Shown: positions 1 to 9,567 of the stretch, one piece after another
Numbering within the stretch: the first letter of the stretch is position 1
How the letters are laid out: each line of letters begins with the position of its first letter
NCBI GenBank assembly: GCA_003133665.1
Contig: PKYK01000006.1
Span: forward strand, 1 to 64,000
DNA: 64,000 bases
Origin: Acidimicrobiaceae bacterium
GTDB lineage: Bacteria; Actinomycetota; Acidimicrobiia; Acidimicrobiales; RAAP-2
Direction of reading: 5' to 3'
Program-made: the position numbers and the translations under genes
The notes under the pieces: generated by a model
Seen by the model: only the letters and a program-made list of their open reading frames with translations
What the model was told of the DNA's origin: nothing
The model's database searches: none

Positions 1-552
1 CGTCCCCGACGACGTCGTGAAGTGGGTGTCACCGTTGTAGGTGGCCGTGAACGTGAGGTTGGTCCCCGGCGTCACCAGAACGGCGCCCGCGCAGGTCGTC
101 GCCGGCAGCGTCGCCGTGCAGATCGTCGTGGCGCCTTGGGTGACGGTGACCGTCCCCGACGGCGTCCCCGAACCCGGTGACACTGGTGCCACTGCCACGG
201 TGAAGGTTCCCGACTGGCCGTAGACGAGCGTCCCGGCCGGCGGCGTCAATGAGGTCGTGGTCGAGGACTGGCCCACGGTCTTGGCGGCCGTCCCCGACGA
301 CGTCGTGAAGTTCGCGTCACCGTTGTAGGTGGCCGTGAACGTGAGGTTGGTCCCCGGCGTCACCAGAACGGCGCCCGCGCAGGTCGTCGCCGGCAGCGTC
401 GCCGTGCAGATCGTCGTGGCGCCTTGGGTGACGGTGACCGTCCCCGACGGCGTCCCCGAACCCGGTGACACTGGTGCCACCGCCACGGTGAAGGTCCCCG
501 ACTGGCCGTAGACGAGTGTCCCGACCGGCGGCGTCAATGAGGTCGTGGTCGA
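1..552 (-). repeat. Near-identical 288-bp tandem repeat (96 aa Ig-like unit); copies align 1-264 with 289-552
   Basis: Offset of exactly 288 bp between matching blocks (e.g. 41-223 and 329-511 encode the same antisense 60-mer); only a few mismatches. Confidence 0.9.
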
Positions 553-1431
553 AGCGTGGTTGACAACTTGGGTAATCGACGGCGACACCGCCGAGGCGGC
601 GAAGCTGGTCGAACCCAGGTACTGCGCTGTAATGGTGTGCGAGCCCGGCGCAGTGTAGGCGGCAGCCGTACAAGCGGCTTGACCCGAGCCGTTGACGGCC
701 ACGCCAGTAGCCCCGCCGCAGGTGATGATCGCCACGCCGCCGTCGAAGAACTCGATGTTGCCCGCGGTCGGGGTGCCCGAGCCCGAACTGACGGTGCCGG
801 TGTAGGTCACAGCTTGTCCGACGACTGTGGGACTGCCAGTGGTCGACACGACCGCGGTGGTGGTCGCGGCCGCTGCGGCTGACACGACGATAACCTGGCC
901 CGTGCTGGTACCGGTACCGAAGGATCCGCCGCCGGTGCCCGCGGCACAAGTGGCCTCTGTGTGCGCGATCGCTTGAATAGTCAGAGCATCACTCCCGATT
1001 GGAGTTGTGCCCGATGTCGTCGCAGTTACGGTGAAGTCCTTTCCGCCAGTAGCGTCTGAACAAGCCGCCCCGGCCACGGCTCCAAGCGTCACTCCGGTGG
1101 GGACAGCCGTAAATGTAATGTCACTTGGTTGCACCCAGACGTGTTGTGTTGTGTTTCCGACCGTCACTACGTGGATCGTTAATACGGTCTGTTGACCTCG
1201 GGGCACGGGATTGGGTGCCTGGTTTGTGATCGTAGGAGGATTGACCGTCGCACCCGCTGGCAACGCGGTGACGGCGAGGGTGCCCGCGATTGAGCCGACA
1301 ACTAGCGACGCGGACAAGAAAGCAATGTTCGCACGGTGGCGAAGTTGTGTGGAACGGAAGGACCTCTTGCATTCAACGGCTTCACGCGAAGAGGGGCTCA
1401 ACTCGTTGGTTGTTCCATCCCTGGTGCCCAT
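1..1431 (-). CDS. Secreted bacterial Ig-like (Big_3-type) tandem repeat protein, 3' end beyond window
   Basis: Reverse-strand reading from ATG at 1431: MGTRDGTTNELSPSSREAVECKRSFRSTQLRHRANIAFLSASLVVGSIAGTLAVTALPAGATVNPPTITNQAPNPVPRG... then repeats ...TTTSLTPPAGTLVYGQSGTFTVAVAPVSPGSGTPSGTVTVTQGATTICTATLPATTCAGAVLVTPGTNLTFTATYNGD. Signal-peptide-like N-terminus, open to window edge; absent from the ORF track because no stop lies in the window. Confidence 0.85.
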   Translation of the reverse strand, partial: MGTRDGTTNELSPSSREAVECKRSFRSTQLRHRANIAFLSASLVVGSIAGTLAVTALPAGATVNPPTITNQAPNPVPRGQQTVLTIHVVTVGNTTQHVWVQPSDITFTAVPTGVTLGAVAGAACSDATGGKDFTVTATTSGTTPIGSDALTIQAIAHTEATCAAGTGGGSFGTGTSTGQVIVVSAAAAATTTAVVSTTGSPTVVGQAVTYTGTVSSGSGTPTAGNIEFFDGGVAIITCGGATGVAVNGSGQAACTAAAYTAPGSHTITAQYLGSTSFAASAVSPSITQVVNHASTTTSLTPPVGTLVYGQSGTFTVAVAPVSPGSGTPSGTVTVTQGATTICTATLPATTCAGAVLVTPGTNLTFTATYNGDANFTTSSGTAAKTVGQSSTTTSLTPPAGTLVYGQSGTFTVAVAPVSPGSGTPSGTVTVTQGATTICTATLPATTCAGAVLVTPGTNLTFTATYNGDTHFTTSSGT

Positions 1432-2073
1432 GACGCTCTCCCGACGCTCGTTCTTCCATCACAAACGATGATGAAGAAAATCGACAGGGCGTCGGGTTCG
1501 CCATTCGCTCCCCTCAAGCCCGGCGACCAAACACGGCTCGAGGATCATCACTTCACCCTCACTGCCAGATCGCACTCCTGCCCTTGAAGGGAGGCGCCTG
1601 CTGAAGCGGTACTGAACAACATGCAGGATGGTAGAACAATTTTCTGACACGTGCAAATCAAATCTTCGACACTGATCCCCCTCACAACTCCAAGAAACCT
1701 TGATGGAGTGAGACCGCCCATATATAGGGTGAAGTCAGGAAAGCCGGGTCGTCGGTCCTGTGAGACAAGGGAATCACTTCACAAAGACCAGCAACAAATT
1801 GGGTTTCGTCAATTGCTTTTCACAATTCCAAAGATGAGTTACATCTATGTCGTTAGTTTCGCGCGGCCCGAGAAAACAGTATTCAGAAATTGAGTTCTCA
1901 CGCTCGAGGATTGGTCACTGGTCGCCCGAGAATCGAAGGAGCTCGTCGACAGTTTTTTCACTGTCCGGTCTGATGTGTGCTGCGAGGACTCGATTGTCGT
2001 CTGGCTCCCGCTTCCTTTCACTGTCTGCAACTTGCCAATGACGCCGCGGTGGTGTCCCCTAACGTTCGATGGA

Positions 2074-3312
2074 ATGAAGAAGAACCTCGCGATCCTGCAG
2101 TTGGTCCGCCACCGCGATCCCACACTTCTCGTTTCGGGTCAGGCTGTCTCCAGTTTCGGCGACGGCGTTGCCCTGGTGGCCCTCACTTTATTGGTGCTCG
2201 ATACCACGCACCACAGCGTGTCCAAACTGGCCTGGTTCGCCGCCGCTCGCATGATTCCGATGGTCGCGTTCTTGTTGGTCGGTGGCGCCGTCGTGGACCG
2301 ATTCTCGCGACGGTTACTTCTTCTGATCTCTGACGTCATGCGCGCCGTGCTGACCGGCGTGCTCGTCGCCTTCATCGGTTTTGGCATCCTGCGGTTCTGG
2401 GAGTTGCTGATCTTCGCCGTTCTGTTCGGAACCTTCGACGCGGTGTTCATGCCGGCGATATCGGCCATCACGCCCGAGATCGTTCCCAAGGATCTGCTCC
2501 CGGCGATGAACTCGATTCGCCCGCTCACCGGAAACTTGGTCGGCGGCATGATCGGGCCAGCAGTCGGCGGCATACTCGCGGCGTGGAGCACGACCGGAGC
2601 AATCGGTGTTGACTGTGCGACCTTCGTCGTGAGTGCCAGTTCACTCGCACTGATGAAGCCAACCCCGAAACCGAATCGCAATGAGAGCGCTTCGATGCTC
2701 GACGACATCCGTGAAGGTGTTCGTTACGTCCGCGACACCCGGTGGCTCTGGACGACGCTGGCCGCGGTCGCCGCGGTGAACGCATTCGTCTTCGTTCCGA
2801 TGGCGGTACTGATTCCCTACTTCTTGCTCCACGATCTGCGCACCAGCAAGTTGATCGTCGGTTACTTCTTCGCCGTCGGTGGTCTGGCCGGAACTGTCGG
2901 TGCACTCATCGCCTCAAATCTGAAGATGCCGCGCCGCCGTATTCGCATCATGTGGATCTACTGGACGATCGGCACGTTCTCCGCATTGATAATCGGCGTG
3001 GCGACCAACTACTGGCAAGTGTTCATCTTTCCGATCGTCGCGTCGCCGACGATGATCTTCGGCAACGTGATCTGGGAGTCGATGATGCAGAGCGAGGTTC
3101 CGAGAGAGCTCCTGGGTCGGGCGAGTTCGGTCGACTGGTTCGTCTCGCTCGGCATCAGCCCGATTGGATTGGTCGTCGCCGGTCAGCTGAGCAACCACAT
3201 CGGCGTGCGAACGTACTTCGTGGTGATGGCACTTCTCACCGGCGTCCCCGGTCTCTACATCCTGACCTCACGCCGCATCAACGCGATCGACCGCGAGCGG
3301 ATCAGCGTATAG
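2074..3312 (+). CDS. MFS transporter (EntS/MFS_3-like)
   Basis: MKKNLAILQLVRHRDPTLLVSGQAVSSFGDGVALVALTLLVLDTT... with multiple TM segments; ATG at 2074 preferred over ORF-track start 1975. Confidence 0.85.
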   Translation: MKKNLAILQLVRHRDPTLLVSGQAVSSFGDGVALVALTLLVLDTTHHSVSKLAWFAAARMIPMVAFLLVGGAVVDRFSRRLLLLISDVMRAVLTGVLVAFIGFGILRFWELLIFAVLFGTFDAVFMPAISAITPEIVPKDLLPAMNSIRPLTGNLVGGMIGPAVGGILAAWSTTGAIGVDCATFVVSASSLALMKPTPKPNRNESASMLDDIREGVRYVRDTRWLWTTLAAVAAVNAFVFVPMAVLIPYFLLHDLRTSKLIVGYFFAVGGLAGTVGALIASNLKMPRRRIRIMWIYWTIGTFSALIIGVATNYWQVFIFPIVASPTMIFGNVIWESMMQSEVPRELLGRASSVDWFVSLGISPIGLVVAGQLSNHIGVRTYFVVMALLTGVPGLYILTSRRINAIDRERISV

Positions 3313-3607
3313 GTAACTGCGGGGCGAACGCCAGCGACAGGCCGACCAGACGCGAACCCTTCTTGGCGTTGCTCGGGTAGATCAACTCGGTTCGAAAGGA
3401 TCGGCCCTTGGCTTCGCCGGTTCGGCCGCCTCGTACTTCGATCCACTCTTCGTTCGTCGCCTCATTGAGCACGTGGGCCACGAAGACCCAGCTCTGACGC
3501 CGCTCCTTCACACCGTCGACGACGACGGCGTCACCCGACCTCACGCCGTGCCAGTGGGTGGTGCGCACCAGGTTCCCTTGACGGGTCACTTCGGGGCGCT
3601 TCTTCAC
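3302..3607 (-). CDS. Conserved hypothetical protein, 101 aa
   Basis: MKKRPEVTRQGNLVRTTHWHGVRSGDAVVVDGVKERRQSWVFVAHVLNEATNEEWIEVRGG...; coherent protein-like composition. Confidence 0.65.
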   Translation of the reverse strand: MKKRPEVTRQGNLVRTTHWHGVRSGDAVVVDGVKERRQSWVFVAHVLNEATNEEWIEVRGGRTGEAKGRSFRTELIYPSNAKKGSRLVGLSLAFAPQLPIR

Positions 3608-3798
3608 ACCTAATTTCTACTCGTTGCGAGCAGTCATCTGAAGTGATGAGAATCCAGATGTTCTCCCGTCAGGTCCCCTCCGGATCCCTGAACCGTCACT
3701 GAGGCAGCCGAGCGACCTCGGGTTCGAAGCGAGAAGGGTGAGACTCCCCTTCCGACCGCAGATTTGGGGCAACCAACGTGTGACACGCGTACCCTACG

Positions 3799-4596
3799 GT
3801 GAACACCATGACCTTCTCCGATCCGCTCCCGAAATCGCTCTCCCCCTCGCGACTGGCCGACTTCCAGGCCTGTCCGCGCCGGTACCAGTACGCGTCGATC
3901 GAGCGGATCCCCCAGCCGGCCTCCTACGCCACCGCCAAGGGACGATTCGTCCACTACGTCTTCGAGCAGCTGTTCCTCCTGCCCGCCGAGGAGCGGACCA
4001 TCGAACGGGCCCGCGAGTACGTGACGCCCGCCGTCGGCGCGATCCTCACCGTCGACGTGCGCAATGACCTCGGGATGGACGACGAGATGGTGGCGCGGCT
4101 GCTCGTCGAGACCGAGGCGATCATCGTGACCTACTTCACGATGGAGGACCCCCGCGAGGTCAACCACGAGGGCGTGGAGCTTCGCCTCGGCGTCACCGTC
4201 GACGGCGTGCCGCTGTTTGGCATCCTCGACCGCCTCGACCGCGACGACCTGGGCAACCTGATCATCGTCGACTACAAGACCGGGGCCCTGCCCAACCGCA
4301 ACTTCGACGCCAAGACCTTCGCCAACTCCGAGCTCTACGCCGCCCTCTGCGAGGCCAAACTGGGCGAACGACCCACCAAGATCCGCCTGCTCTACGTGGC
4401 CCACGGCGAGGCGGTGGAGCGGAACATCACCGAAGTGGTCGTGCGGGCCCGCCGCGTGGCGGCCGCCAGTGCCTGGGACCGGATCAACCGCTACTACCTC
4501 GACGGCGAGTTCCCGGCGACGCCCTCTACCAATACGTGTCGCTTCTGCGCCTACAAGGAGACGTGCCGCGCCAGCGGCGTCCCCGTTCCCTCGTAG
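3799..4596 (+). CDS. RecB-family PD-(D/E)XK exonuclease (Cas4/AddB-like C-terminal Cys cluster)
   Basis: LSPSRLADFQACPRRYQYASIERIP...GILDRLD...IIVDYKTG...CRFCAYKETCRASG: nuclease motif plus conserved cysteines. Confidence 0.85.
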   Translation: MNTMTFSDPLPKSLSPSRLADFQACPRRYQYASIERIPQPASYATAKGRFVHYVFEQLFLLPAEERTIERAREYVTPAVGAILTVDVRNDLGMDDEMVARLLVETEAIIVTYFTMEDPREVNHEGVELRLGVTVDGVPLFGILDRLDRDDLGNLIIVDYKTGALPNRNFDAKTFANSELYAALCEAKLGERPTKIRLLYVAHGEAVERNITEVVVRARRVAAASAWDRINRYYLDGEFPATPSTNTCRFCAYKETCRASGVPVPS

Positions 4597-4608
4597 GAGT
4601 CGCACTCA

Positions 4609-4620
4609 GGACTTAAGTCC
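4609..4620. promoter_or_regulatory. Perfect 12-bp palindrome GGACTTAAGTCC resembling the mycobacterial DosR box core
   Basis: aGGACTTAAGTCCc matches GGGACTWWAGTCCC at 13 of 14 positions; lies just downstream of the RecB-like stop. Confidence 0.45.
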
Positions 4621-4722
4621 CCCGTTACGCCCTCCGCCGACCCGGTCCCCCGACGTATCGTTCGCTGAAGCGCAGCATCCGAAGTGTCAGCGCAGGTGCC
4701 TCGGCACGCGAAAGGACCACGC

Positions 4723-4914
4723 ATGCAACTCGTACCGCCCGGACCACGCGGCAGTAACGGCGCAGTCACGGCCCCCGACGGCGCGCACGCCACTTCCGGC
4801 GGCGACCCAGAGTCGTGCATCGGCCAAGAGAACCCGGCCGCGATGCTCGGCCACCGCCAGCAGGCCAAGTGTCTGCTGATCGGTGGTAGTCCCCAAGAGC
4901 TAGAGCCCTTCTAA
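4723..4914 (+). CDS. Putative small protein, 63 aa
   Basis: ATG preceded by aaaggaccacgc (RBS-like); MQLVPPGPRGSNGAVTAPDGAHATSGGDPESCIGQENPAAMLGHRQQAKCLLIGGSPQELEPF; no recognised family. Confidence 0.35.
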   Translation: MQLVPPGPRGSNGAVTAPDGAHATSGGDPESCIGQENPAAMLGHRQQAKCLLIGGSPQELEPF

Positions 4915-4971
4915 CCATGGGGATTAGACCGTCTCGCGTCGGCATCATCGACGCGGCGACAGACCGGCCAC

Positions 4972-5015
4972 CCGGCTGGTGGAACAGCTATGACCCCTCG
5001 TGTTCCACCAGTCGG
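4972..5015. terminator. Strong inverted repeat/hairpin (15-bp stem, one G-T), possible U-less terminator
   Basis: CTGGTGGAACA(4976-4986)/TGTTCCACCAG(5001-5011) perfect, extended by ccgg/tcgg; 14-nt loop. Confidence 0.5.
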
Positions 5016-5123
5016 ATGGCTATTACGACGAATCGAGCCGGCCGCGCTCTGCCCGCGAGACGTCTCGCTCGGGCGGGCTCGAACCCCGGTGGTGTCTTCG
5101 AGGGGCACCCGTAGGCTTTGGGC

Positions 5124-5720
5124 GTGACTTCCTTCAAACTCTCCTTTGACTATCGCTGCCCATTCGCGAAGAACATCCACCTCCACGTGATCACGGCGCT
5201 GCGCGCCGGAGCCGACTTCGACGTGACGTTCGTGCCGTGGACCCTCAGCCAGGGCTATCGCGCCGAGGGTGACCCCGACGTGTGGGCCGATCCGGCCCAC
5301 GACGCGGACCTCTTGTCCCTCGCGGTCGGGGTGTCGATCCGCGACCAGCAGCCCGACAAGTTCCTCGACGCCCACGAGGCCCTCTTTCGCGCCCGGCACG
5401 AACGCGCCATTCGCCTGATCAACCTCGACGAGATCGACGGTGTGTTGCGACCCCTGGGGCTCGACATGGACGAGATCCGCTCCGACGTCGCCTCGCGGCG
5501 CCCCCACGCCGTCATTGGCCAGAGCTACGAGGAGTTCTCGAAGTTCGAGGCCTTCGGCGTGCCAACTTTCGTGGTGGGCGACGACGCCACTTTCGTGCGC
5601 TACATGACCACGCCCGGCGACAACGCGATGGATTCGGTGAAGATCATCGACTCATTGCTGACGCTGATGGCCCACGAGCCCGAACTCAACGAGTTCAAGC
5701 ACACCCGCCTGCCGCTCTAG
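5124..5720 (+). CDS. DsbA-family protein (thioredoxin-like/FrnE-like)
   Basis: MTSFKLSFDYRCPFAKNIHLHVITALRAG...EEFSKFEAFGVPTFVVGDDATFVRYM; GTG start chosen at 5124. Confidence 0.8.
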   Translation: MTSFKLSFDYRCPFAKNIHLHVITALRAGADFDVTFVPWTLSQGYRAEGDPDVWADPAHDADLLSLAVGVSIRDQQPDKFLDAHEALFRARHERAIRLINLDEIDGVLRPLGLDMDEIRSDVASRRPHAVIGQSYEEFSKFEAFGVPTFVVGDDATFVRYMTTPGDNAMDSVKIIDSLLTLMAHEPELNEFKHTRLPL

Positions 5721-6089
5721 CTACAGGCTCAGGCGCACGGCCATCTCGAGCAGCGCCAGCAGGCCGAGCACCAACGGCGGGTTGAAGAACTTGGCCTTGT
5801 CGCCCTTTCGAACGTGGACGACGACCGCACCCATCATCAACAGGAAGAACCCCGCCGCGGCGAGTTCGTTCAGGACCGCCCAGAACGACGAGCCCTTCGC
5901 CGCCAGTCCGGCGAGCAGTCCCACGGCCCCGGCGATCTCGAGAGAACCGATGCGCTGGTAGGCGCGCTTGGTGAAGCCCAGGTTGCCGGCCGACTCGGAC
6001 ATGGCGGGGTTGAAGATGACCTTCTGCAGACCGGACGTGAGAAACGCCAGGCAGAGAATGATCGCGAGAAAACTGGCAACGACTGACAT
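5721..6089 (-). CDS. DoxX-like membrane protein
   Basis: MSVVASFLAIILCLAFLTSGLQKVIFNPAMSESAGNLGFTKRAYQRIGSLEIAGAVGLLAGL...; four TM, DoxX-like pattern. Confidence 0.8.
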   Translation of the reverse strand: MSVVASFLAIILCLAFLTSGLQKVIFNPAMSESAGNLGFTKRAYQRIGSLEIAGAVGLLAGLAAKGSSFWAVLNELAAAGFFLLMMGAVVVHVRKGDKAKFFNPPLVLGLLALLEMAVRLSL

Positions 6090-6154
6090 TGAGACTCCTT
6101 GTGGGTCCCAAGGTTAGTTGGCGCCTTTGGCGATTCTGGCGGCCAGAGGAGCGC

Positions 6155-7066
6155 CTACTGATTCGATTGGTAGTCGAGCAGTACCGCCGTCGCCGCGTCG
6201 CGTTCCACCGCGTTGCCCGACGGTGCGCCCGAGAACTCGGTGACCCCCGCGTCGGCGAGTTCGCGCAACTGCTCGAGGACCTGCTCGCGCGAACCGATCA
6301 GGCTGACGTCGGCCGGACCGGCGGCGCCCTCTCGTTCCAACATCGCGGCGTAACTCGGCAAGGTGGCGTACGTCGCGTAGGTCTCGTTGATGCGCACCCG
6401 CGCCGCGTCGGCGTTGCCGGTCACGGCGATGGGCAGGGCGCACACGATGCGCGGGCTCGGCCGGCCCGCCGCCGCGGCGGCGGCGGTGATGGTCGGGGTG
6501 ATGTGCGACGCGATGGTCTTGCGCCCGGTCATCCAGAGCAGCGTGCCGTCGGTCTTGGTTCCGGCGAGTTGAAGCATCTTCGAGCCCATCGCGGCGATGA
6601 GCAGTCCCGGGACCCGGACGTCCTTCGGACCGAGCGCACTCACCGTGACCGCGCGAACCAGCGCACCCTGGGTCGCGACGTTCTCCCCGCGCAGCATCGG
6701 CGCGAGGGCGTCGACGTACTCGCTCATGTAGGTGAAGGGTCGCTCGAAGGAGAGCCCCCAAAGGCCTTCGACGATGACCTTGTGCGAGAGCCCGATGCCG
6801 AGCGACAGGTGGCCGCCGATCGCGTCCTGGACGGTTCGGGCCTGGGCCGCGAGCATCGAGGGGTGTCGGGGCTGGATGGGCACGACCGCCGTGCCGAGGT
6901 CGAGGTCGGGGATCTCGCGCCCGACGATCGCCAGCACGGTCAGGGTGTCGGGGCCGAAGATCTGCGACGACCACATGGAGGTGAAACCCATGTCGCGCAG
7001 TCCGCGCGCCCGCTCCAGCGTCTTCTCGAGCGGCCCGTCGGTCCCCAGCCCAATGGCGATGCGCAT
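6155..7066 (-). CDS. LLM-class (F420-dependent type) oxidoreductase
   Basis: MRIAIGLGTDGPLEKTLERARGLRDMGFTSMWSSQIFGPDTLTVLAIVGREIPDLDLGTAVVPIQPRHPSMLAAQARTVQDAIGGHLSLGIGLSH. Confidence 0.88.
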   Translation of the reverse strand: MRIAIGLGTDGPLEKTLERARGLRDMGFTSMWSSQIFGPDTLTVLAIVGREIPDLDLGTAVVPIQPRHPSMLAAQARTVQDAIGGHLSLGIGLSHKVIVEGLWGLSFERPFTYMSEYVDALAPMLRGENVATQGALVRAVTVSALGPKDVRVPGLLIAAMGSKMLQLAGTKTDGTLLWMTGRKTIASHITPTITAAAAAAGRPSPRIVCALPIAVTGNADAARVRINETYATYATLPSYAAMLEREGAAGPADVSLIGSREQVLEQLRELADAGVTEFSGAPSGNAVERDAATAVLLDYQSNQ

Positions 7067-7080
7067 AGTCCCCTGCCCCT

Positions 7081-8256
7081 TTGTCGACCAGTAGCGTGTC
7101 GGTCGTGTCGAACACCTCTCAAACTAGTGGCGCCGTCCACGTCGGGGTGATTGGCGGAGGCCAGTTGGCCCGGATGATGGGCGAGGCCGGGCACGGCGTC
7201 AACGTGCACCTGACGGTGCTCGCGAGCTCGCCCGATGACGCCGCGATCGAGCACTGCGATGACGCGGTGATCGGCGATCCGCAGGACTTCGAGGCCCTCG
7301 AGACCCTCGCGTCGCGCGTCGACGTGGTGACCTTCGACCACGAACTCGTAGGTCTCGACCAGATCGCCGAACTCGAACGGCGCGGCGTCGTGGTGCGGCC
7401 CGGATCGCACGCGCTGCGCTTCGCCGTCGACAAGGCCTACCAGCGCAGTGCCCTCGCCGGCGCCGGCCTGCCGGTGCCGCGCTTCATGGTGGTCTCCTCG
7501 TCGTCGGACCCGCGACTGGGTGCATTCCTCGACGAGCTGGGCGACGCCGTCGTGGTAAAGACCGCCCGCGGCGGCTACGACGGGCGCGGCGTCTGGTTCC
7601 CCGGCAGCCACGAAGAAGCACTCGAGATCATCGGGCGTCTCGACGCCGAAGTCGTCGTCGAGGAGCGCCTCGAACTACTGGGCGAGGTCGCCCAGCTCGT
7701 CGCCCGGGCCGTCGACGGATCGGTCATGCTCTACCCCCTCGTCACGACGGTCCAGTCCGACGGCATGTGCACCGAGGTCCGCTTCCCCGCCGAGGTCGCC
7801 ACCGTCCTCGCCGCGCAGGCCGAAGAACTCGGCGAACAACTGGCCTCGCTGCTCGACGCCGTCGGCATCCTCGCGATCGAGTTCTTCGTGACCCACGCGG
7901 GTCTCGTCGTGAACGAGGTGGCCCTGCGGCCCCACAACTCGGGCCACTGGACCATCGAGGGCACGACGACCAGCCAGTTCGAGAACCACCTGCGTGCGGT
8001 GAGCGGACAGGCCCTCGGCGTCGTCACCGCGACCGCGCCGTGCGCGGTGATGGTCAACGTCGTCGGGGACGACGAGCCCAGTTCGCTCGGCGCCGCGCTG
8101 GAGGTACTCGGCGTGCACGTGCACGACTACGGAAAGTCGTGGCGTCCGGGGCGCAAGCTCGGCCACGTGACGGCCCTCGGTGACGACGCCCGGGCCGCGC
8201 ACGTGCAAGCATGGAGGGGTGCGCGCGCGTACGGCACGAGGACCCGGGAGACGTAG
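7081..8256 (+). CDS. purK: 5-(carboxyamino)imidazole ribonucleotide synthase
   Basis: [17 protein letters not shown]... ATP-grasp; directly followed by purE. Start uncertain (possibly GTG about 7108). Confidence 0.92.
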   Translation: MSTSSVSVVSNTSQTSGAVHVGVIGGGQLARMMGEAGHGVNVHLTVLASSPDDAAIEHCDDAVIGDPQDFEALETLASRVDVVTFDHELVGLDQIAELERRGVVVRPGSHALRFAVDKAYQRSALAGAGLPVPRFMVVSSSSDPRLGAFLDELGDAVVVKTARGGYDGRGVWFPGSHEEALEIIGRLDAEVVVEERLELLGEVAQLVARAVDGSVMLYPLVTTVQSDGMCTEVRFPAEVATVLAAQAEELGEQLASLLDAVGILAIEFFVTHAGLVVNEVALRPHNSGHWTIEGTTTSQFENHLRAVSGQALGVVTATAPCAVMVNVVGDDEPSSLGAALEVLGVHVHDYGKSWRPGRKLGHVTALGDDARAAHVQAWRGARAYGTRTRET

Positions 8257-8744
8257 TGCAACCACTTGTCGGCATAGTGATGGGCAGCTCGTCCGACCAC
8301 GAGGTCATGGCCGACGCGGCCGCCATTCTCGAGCGCTTCGCGATCCCCTACGAGATCCACGTCGTGTCGGCCCACCGGACCCCCGAGGCGATGGTCGAGT
8401 ACGGGCGCAGCGCGCGGGCCAAGGGACTGCGCGTCCTGATCGCCGGCGCCGGCGGCGCGGCGCACCTGCCGGGCATGCTGGCGGCGGTCACCACCCTGCC
8501 GGTCATCGGCGTGCCCGTCGCGCTCGCGCGCCTCGACGGCATGGACTCGCTGCTCTCCATCGTCCAGATGCCGCGCGGCGTTCCCGTGGCGACCGTCGCC
8601 ATCAACGGCGCGGCCAACGCCGGACTGCTGGCGGCGCGGATCCTGAGCGTCGGCAACGACCCGCTGGGCGACGCCCTCGAGGCCTACCGGCTCGAGCTCG
8701 CGCGCCAGGCCCAGGACCAGGACCGAACCCTGCCTCGAAGCTGA
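8256..8744 (+). CDS. purE: 5-(carboxyamino)imidazole ribonucleotide mutase
   Basis: [46 protein letters not shown]...; GTG overlaps purK stop (TAGTG). Confidence 0.95.
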   Translation: MQPLVGIVMGSSSDHEVMADAAAILERFAIPYEIHVVSAHRTPEAMVEYGRSARAKGLRVLIAGAGGAAHLPGMLAAVTTLPVIGVPVALARLDGMDSLLSIVQMPRGVPVATVAINGAANAGLLAARILSVGNDPLGDALEAYRLELARQAQDQDRTLPRS

Positions 8745-8830
8745 GCGAGTCTTAGCCCCGCTTTAGGAAACTCCGTCGTGCGCTGGCGCCCTCACCCCCT
8801 AGTCTCTACTTGTAACGAAGGAGGCCCTCC

Positions 8831-9565
8831 ATGGGTTTATGGAAGCAGTTCACCACCATCTTTAGGGGCAAGACGAGCGCGGCGCTGAACCGCGCCGAGG
8901 ACCCGCGCCAGACGCTCGACCTCTCCTACGAGCAGCAGCTCGACAACCTCACCAAGGTTCGCCGCGCCGTCGCCGACGTCGCCACCGCGCGCAAGCGCGT
9001 CGAGATCCAGGCCGAGCAGCTGAAGGCCCAGGGCGACAAGCTGGCCGAGCAGGCCAAGGCCGCCCTCGGGCAGAACAACGAGCCGCTGGCGCGCGAGGCC
9101 CTCACCCGCCGAGAGGCCATCGCGGTCCAACTGAAGGACCTCGACACCCAGCACGCGACCATCGTCGAACAGGAGCAGAAGCTCACCGAGACCTCCCAGC
9201 GCCTCCAGACCGAGGTCGAGGCCTTCCGCACGAAGAAGGAGACCATCAAGGCGACCTACACCGCCGCCGAGGCGTCCGCGCACATCTCCGAAGCCGTGAG
9301 CGGCATCTCGACGTCGATGAGCGACGCCGGCGCGGCGATGCAGCGCGCCCAGGACAAGGTGGCCTCGATGCAGGCGCGCAGCGGAGCGCTCGACGAGTTG
9401 TTGTCCTCGGGGGCCCTCACCGACCTGACCTCGACGCGCGACGACATCCAGGCCCAGCTCGACAAGGTCAGCGGGACGTCCAACATCGACGCCCAGTTGG
9501 CCGCGCTGAAGGCGCAGCTCGGCAGCGGAGAAACGGGTGCCCTGTCCTCGGGCGAAGGCTCGTAA
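8831..9565 (+). CDS. pspA: PspA/IM30 family protein
   Basis: MGLWKQFTTIFRGKTSAALNRAEDPRQTLDLSYEQQLDNLTKVRRAVADVATARKR...; coiled coil. Confidence 0.92.
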   Translation: MGLWKQFTTIFRGKTSAALNRAEDPRQTLDLSYEQQLDNLTKVRRAVADVATARKRVEIQAEQLKAQGDKLAEQAKAALGQNNEPLAREALTRREAIAVQLKDLDTQHATIVEQEQKLTETSQRLQTEVEAFRTKKETIKATYTAAEASAHISEAVSGISTSMSDAGAAMQRAQDKVASMQARSGALDELLSSGALTDLTSTRDDIQAQLDKVSGTSNIDAQLAALKAQLGSGETGALSSGEGS

Positions 9566-9567
9566 CG

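Noticed and set aside
317-949. 210-aa minus-strand ORF
   Set aside because: Out of frame with the Ig-like repeat protein; Arg/His-rich nonsense composition.
5060-5110. tRNA-like T-arm (gggctcgaaccccggt)
   Set aside because: T-stem does not pair with a proper TTCGANN loop on either strand and no anticodon/acceptor arms are found.
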